Assembly: GCA_947565865.1 (NCBI GenBank)
Contig: CANOHT010000041.1
Location: 1 to 22,596, forward strand
Origin: an uncultured Clostridia bacterium
GTDB lineage: Bacteria > Bacillota > Clostridia > Christensenellales > Aristaeellaceae
Length of the DNA stretch: 22,596 nt
Direction of reading: 5' to 3'
Shown here: one piece after another, positions 21,005-22,596 of the stretch
How the letters are laid out: each line of letters begins with the position of its first letter
Numbering within the stretch: the stretch's first letter is position 1
Notes under the pieces: generated by a model
What the model was told of the DNA's origin: nothing
Databases searched by the model: none
Seen by the model: the letters and a program-made list of their open reading frames with translations, nothing else
Translations under genes and position numbers: made by a program

Positions 21005-21685
21005 TCAGCCCTCAGCTCCTTTTTTCGCCGCGCGCTCCAATGCTTGTTGGCACCAATGGAAGAGCAATGTAAAGGCTTCCTCAAAGGCATGATTGTCCCA
21101 CGACCCCATGGCCCGCTTCAGCACCGCCTGATCCGCGCTGGCAAGCAGCGGCAGCAGCATCGCCTTGGTAGGAATGAACTCGCCATGCTCCAGGTAATAC
21201 AGGTTCTGCAGGATAAAGAAAACCCCTTTGTACGCCCCGGGCAGCTGCCGGGCGCACTGCTCCCGTCCAGCGTGGATGTAGCTGTGGCAAAGGGCGTGGT
21301 AGAGGTTATTCACGCTGAGCTGCACAAAGCGGCAGACATCAGCGGACGTATAGGAAGGCACAAGAGGCCCCAAGGCATGGTAGTAATCCTTGGTGGTGTG
21401 GAGCAGATGGGCGATCTCCAGGGGATTCCACCTTTCCAGGTCGGCCCTGCCGCAAATAAAGCCGCAGGAGAGGTCAGGTCTTTCCAGGGACGCGATGATG
21501 GCGCGGTAAGCGTCCAGGTCGTCAATGGTCAGGCCGTCCACAACCACCATGATGTCCAGGTCGCTGGTTTCGTTGGCCTCTCCCCGCAAATAGCTGCCCT
21601 GAAGGCCGACATAAATCAGCCGCTCCCCATACCGGGCCTTCAGCAGAGGGATGAGCCGGGACATGTAGCTTTCGACGTTCAGCAT
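21005..21685 (-). CDS. Nucleotidyltransferase-domain protein
   Basis: 226 aa. The N-terminal polymerase-beta-like fold shows the G-S-x10-D-x-D motif (Gly30-Ser31, Asp42, Asp44: LQGSYLRGEANETSDLDIMVVVD), as in MNT-type and aminoglycoside nucleotidyltransferases. Residues about 90-226 are helical (LSVNNLYHALCHSYIHAGREQCARQLPGAYKGVFFILQNLYYLEHGEF), like the helical partner domain of such enzymes. It should transfer a nucleotide to a small molecule, or perhaps a protein or tRNA; the acceptor is unknown. AAAGGAG lies six bases from the ATG. No HEPN antitoxin partner gene is adjacent, so a classic MNT/HEPN toxin-antitoxin pair is not supported. Confidence 0.85.
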   Translation of the reverse strand: MLNVESYMSRLIPLLKARYGERLIYVGLQGSYLRGEANETSDLDIMVVVDGLTIDDLDAYRAIIASLERPDLSCGFICGRADLERWNPLEIAHLLHTTKDYYHALGPLVPSYTSADVCRFVQLSVNNLYHALCHSYIHAGREQCARQLPGAYKGVFFILQNLYYLEHGEFIPTKAMLLPLLASADQAVLKRAMGSWDNHAFEEAFTLLFHWCQQALERAAKKGAEG

Positions 21686-22114
21686 AGCGATCTCCTTTCT
21701 ATCATCAGGCAGTACCCAACAAAAACACGGCGCGTTTGCAGTCTGAAGCCCCGGAGCATGTCGGAGGGCTTGGCGACGCTCCGTGTTCTATCCCATCCCG
21801 CGGTCTTTCCATTTTTCCCCAAGCCTACATTTTACTCTTGACGAAGTCCATGGACCGCGCCGCCCAGGCATTCCCGCGGAGCAATCCCCGTAAAGCCGCA
21901 GATCCGAATAGGCGACCGCCAGGAATAGGCGCGCGCCCCAACAAACAGGAACCAAATACTTACGCGAACCAAGCATACGCAGCCTGCTGACCTTGTGTCA
22001 GGAGACGGGCGTCCGCTTGGCCTCCTGACACGCCCGAACGGCCAAAAAGGCGGCGCCATTCAACCCTTCAGGTGAGCCAGGCGTTGTTCAAGGTCGCAGC
22101 TATCAGGATGAAAT
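21686..22114. other. Gap between nucleotidyltransferase and tRNA cluster
   Basis: About 430 bases without a supported gene. One strong inverted repeat is present: GTGTCAGGAG (21995-22004) with CTCCTGACAC (22022-22031), a perfect ten-pair stem with a 17-base loop. No T tract follows on either strand. I found no clear promoter for the nucleotidyltransferase gene. Confidence 0.4.
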
Positions 22115-22136
22115 AAAAAAAGCGGCGTCAGCCACT
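22115..22136 (-). terminator. Terminator of the tRNA cluster
   Basis: On the minus strand AGTGGC (22136-22131), loop TGAC, GCCGCT (22126-22121), then a run of T down to 22115. It lies eight bases after the last tRNA gene. Confidence 0.8.
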
Positions 22137-22143
22137 TATAAAA

Positions 22144-22217
22144 TGGAGCGGGTGACGGGAATCGGACCCGCGTAGCCAGCTTGGAAGGCTGGAACTCTGC
22201 CATTGAGTTACACCCGC
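22144..22217 (-). tRNA. tRNA-Gly (anticodon TCC)
   Basis: Cloverleaf on the minus strand: acceptor GCGGGTG pairs with CACCCGC, D arm with CAATGGCAGAG, anticodon loop CTTCCAA with TCC, T arm GGGTCCGATTCCC. The terminal CCA is encoded (22146-22144). Confidence 0.95.
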
Positions 22218-22226
22218 AAAAAAATT

Positions 22227-22302
22227 TGGAGCGGTAGACGGGGCTCGGACCCGCGACCTCCACCTTGGCAAGGTGGCGCTCTACCAACTGAGCTACTACC
22301 GC
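22227..22302 (-). tRNA. tRNA-Gly (anticodon GCC)
   Basis: Cloverleaf on the minus strand: acceptor GCGGTAG with CTACCGC, D loop AGTTGGTAGA, anticodon loop TTGCCAA with GCC, T arm GGGTCCGAGCCCC. The terminal CCA is encoded (22229-22227). Confidence 0.95.
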
Positions 22303-22343
22303 ATATCATATGGAATTGCAGGGAGGCCTCACCAAGGAAACCG

Positions 22344-22424
22344 TGCGGACGAAGAGACTCGAACTCTTACGCCCAAGGACACCAGATCCTAAGTCTGGCG
22401 CGTCTGCCATTCCGCCACGTCCGC
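22344..22424 (-). tRNA. tRNA-Leu (anticodon TAG)
   Basis: Class II tRNA on the minus strand with a variable arm. Acceptor GCGGACG pairs with CGTCCGC, anticodon loop CTTAGGA contains TAG, T arm GAGTTCGAGTCTC. CCA is not encoded: the discriminator A is followed by CGG. Confidence 0.93.
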
Positions 22425-22455
22425 ACATCAGCCGCCAACATGGCAGGATGGGATG

Positions 22456-22528
22456 TGACCCATTGGAGATTCGAACTCCAGACACCTTGATTAAAAGTCA
22501 AGTGCTCTGCCAACTGAGCTAATGGGTC
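22456..22528 (-). tRNA. tRNA-Lys (anticodon TTT)
   Basis: Cloverleaf on the minus strand: acceptor GACCCAT with ATGGGTC, D arm AGCTCAGTTGGCAGAGC, anticodon loop CTTTTAA with TTT, T arm GGAGTTCGAATCTCC. CCA is not encoded. Confidence 0.95.
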
Positions 22529-22535
22529 ATACATG

Positions 22536-22596
22536 CTGGGGTGGCAGGGCTCGAACCTGCGAATGCGGGAGTCAAAGTCCCGTGCCTTACCACTTG
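22536..22596 (-). tRNA. tRNA-Gln (anticodon TTG), cut by the window edge
   Basis: Minus strand; the 5' acceptor strand lies beyond the right edge. Visible are part of the D arm, anticodon loop CTTTGAC with TTG, T arm CAGGTTCGAGCCCTG and the 3' acceptor strand CACCCCA with discriminator G. A full CCA is not encoded. Confidence 0.9.

Noticed and set aside
21005..21685. MNT/HEPN toxin-antitoxin pair
   Set aside because: Only the nucleotidyltransferase is present; no adjacent HEPN partner frame was found on either side.

Overview
The window reads as a chromosomal segment of a moderately GC-rich Gram-positive bacterium, most likely a clostridial Firmicute. This is inferred from the strong AGGAGG-type ribosome sites, the mix of families (FtsY, NrdR, CtpE-like P-type ATPase, MerR-TipAS regulator, MATE pumps, M32 carboxypeptidase, DWNGT-type HAD protein) and the compact tRNA cluster. 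The species cannot be named from sequence alone. There is no transposase, integrase, phage gene or CRISPR array.

Layout. Positions 1-880 hold a non-coding tandem repeat of period about 397 bp (two full copies and a truncated third). A plus-strand block follows: a MATE pump, a YbgC-like thioesterase and an MGMT-family protein in a tight operon (1020-3134), then ftsY and a TrmH/SpoU RNA methyltransferase (3371-5044). A diverged inverted copy of the 397-bp repeat and a second repeat family fill 5120-5605. Next come a HAD hydrolase (5719-6348), a CtpE-like P-type ATPase with its own promoter and a candidate operator (6463-8823), and a MerR-TipAS regulator behind a classic 19-bp-spacer MerR promoter (9089-9847). 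Two convergent terminators at 9929-9998 close this half.

The minus strand then carries MATE pump 2, M32 carboxypeptidase, sirtuin, nitroreductase, an 89-aa unknown protein and O-acetylhomoserine sulfhydrylase (16732 down to 10196). The sirtuin, nitroreductase and small gene overlap and look translationally coupled. Divergent from MATE 2 is a lower-GC island starting with a near-consensus promoter (16919-16947). It encodes a small secreted protein of unknown function and, after a hairpin terminator, a 684-aa secreted protein with a propeller-like N-terminal half and an ABC-type solute-binding C-terminal half. Base composition changes sharply inside that second gene, near 18550-18600, which suggests a recombination junction. 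nrdR, a NifX-like metal-binding protein, a minus-strand nucleotidyltransferase and a minus-strand tRNA cluster (Gln, Lys, Leu, Gly, Gly) end the window.

The most interesting items are: (i) the small secreted protein plus propeller/solute-binding protein pair and its mid-gene composition break; (ii) the MerR-TipAS gene, which has both an operator in the promoter spacer and an internal ribosome site placed to make a stand-alone TipAS domain; (iii) the 397-bp repeat family whose inverted copies bracket a five-gene housekeeping block; (iv) an inverted repeat overlapping the -35 box of the P-type ATPase promoter.
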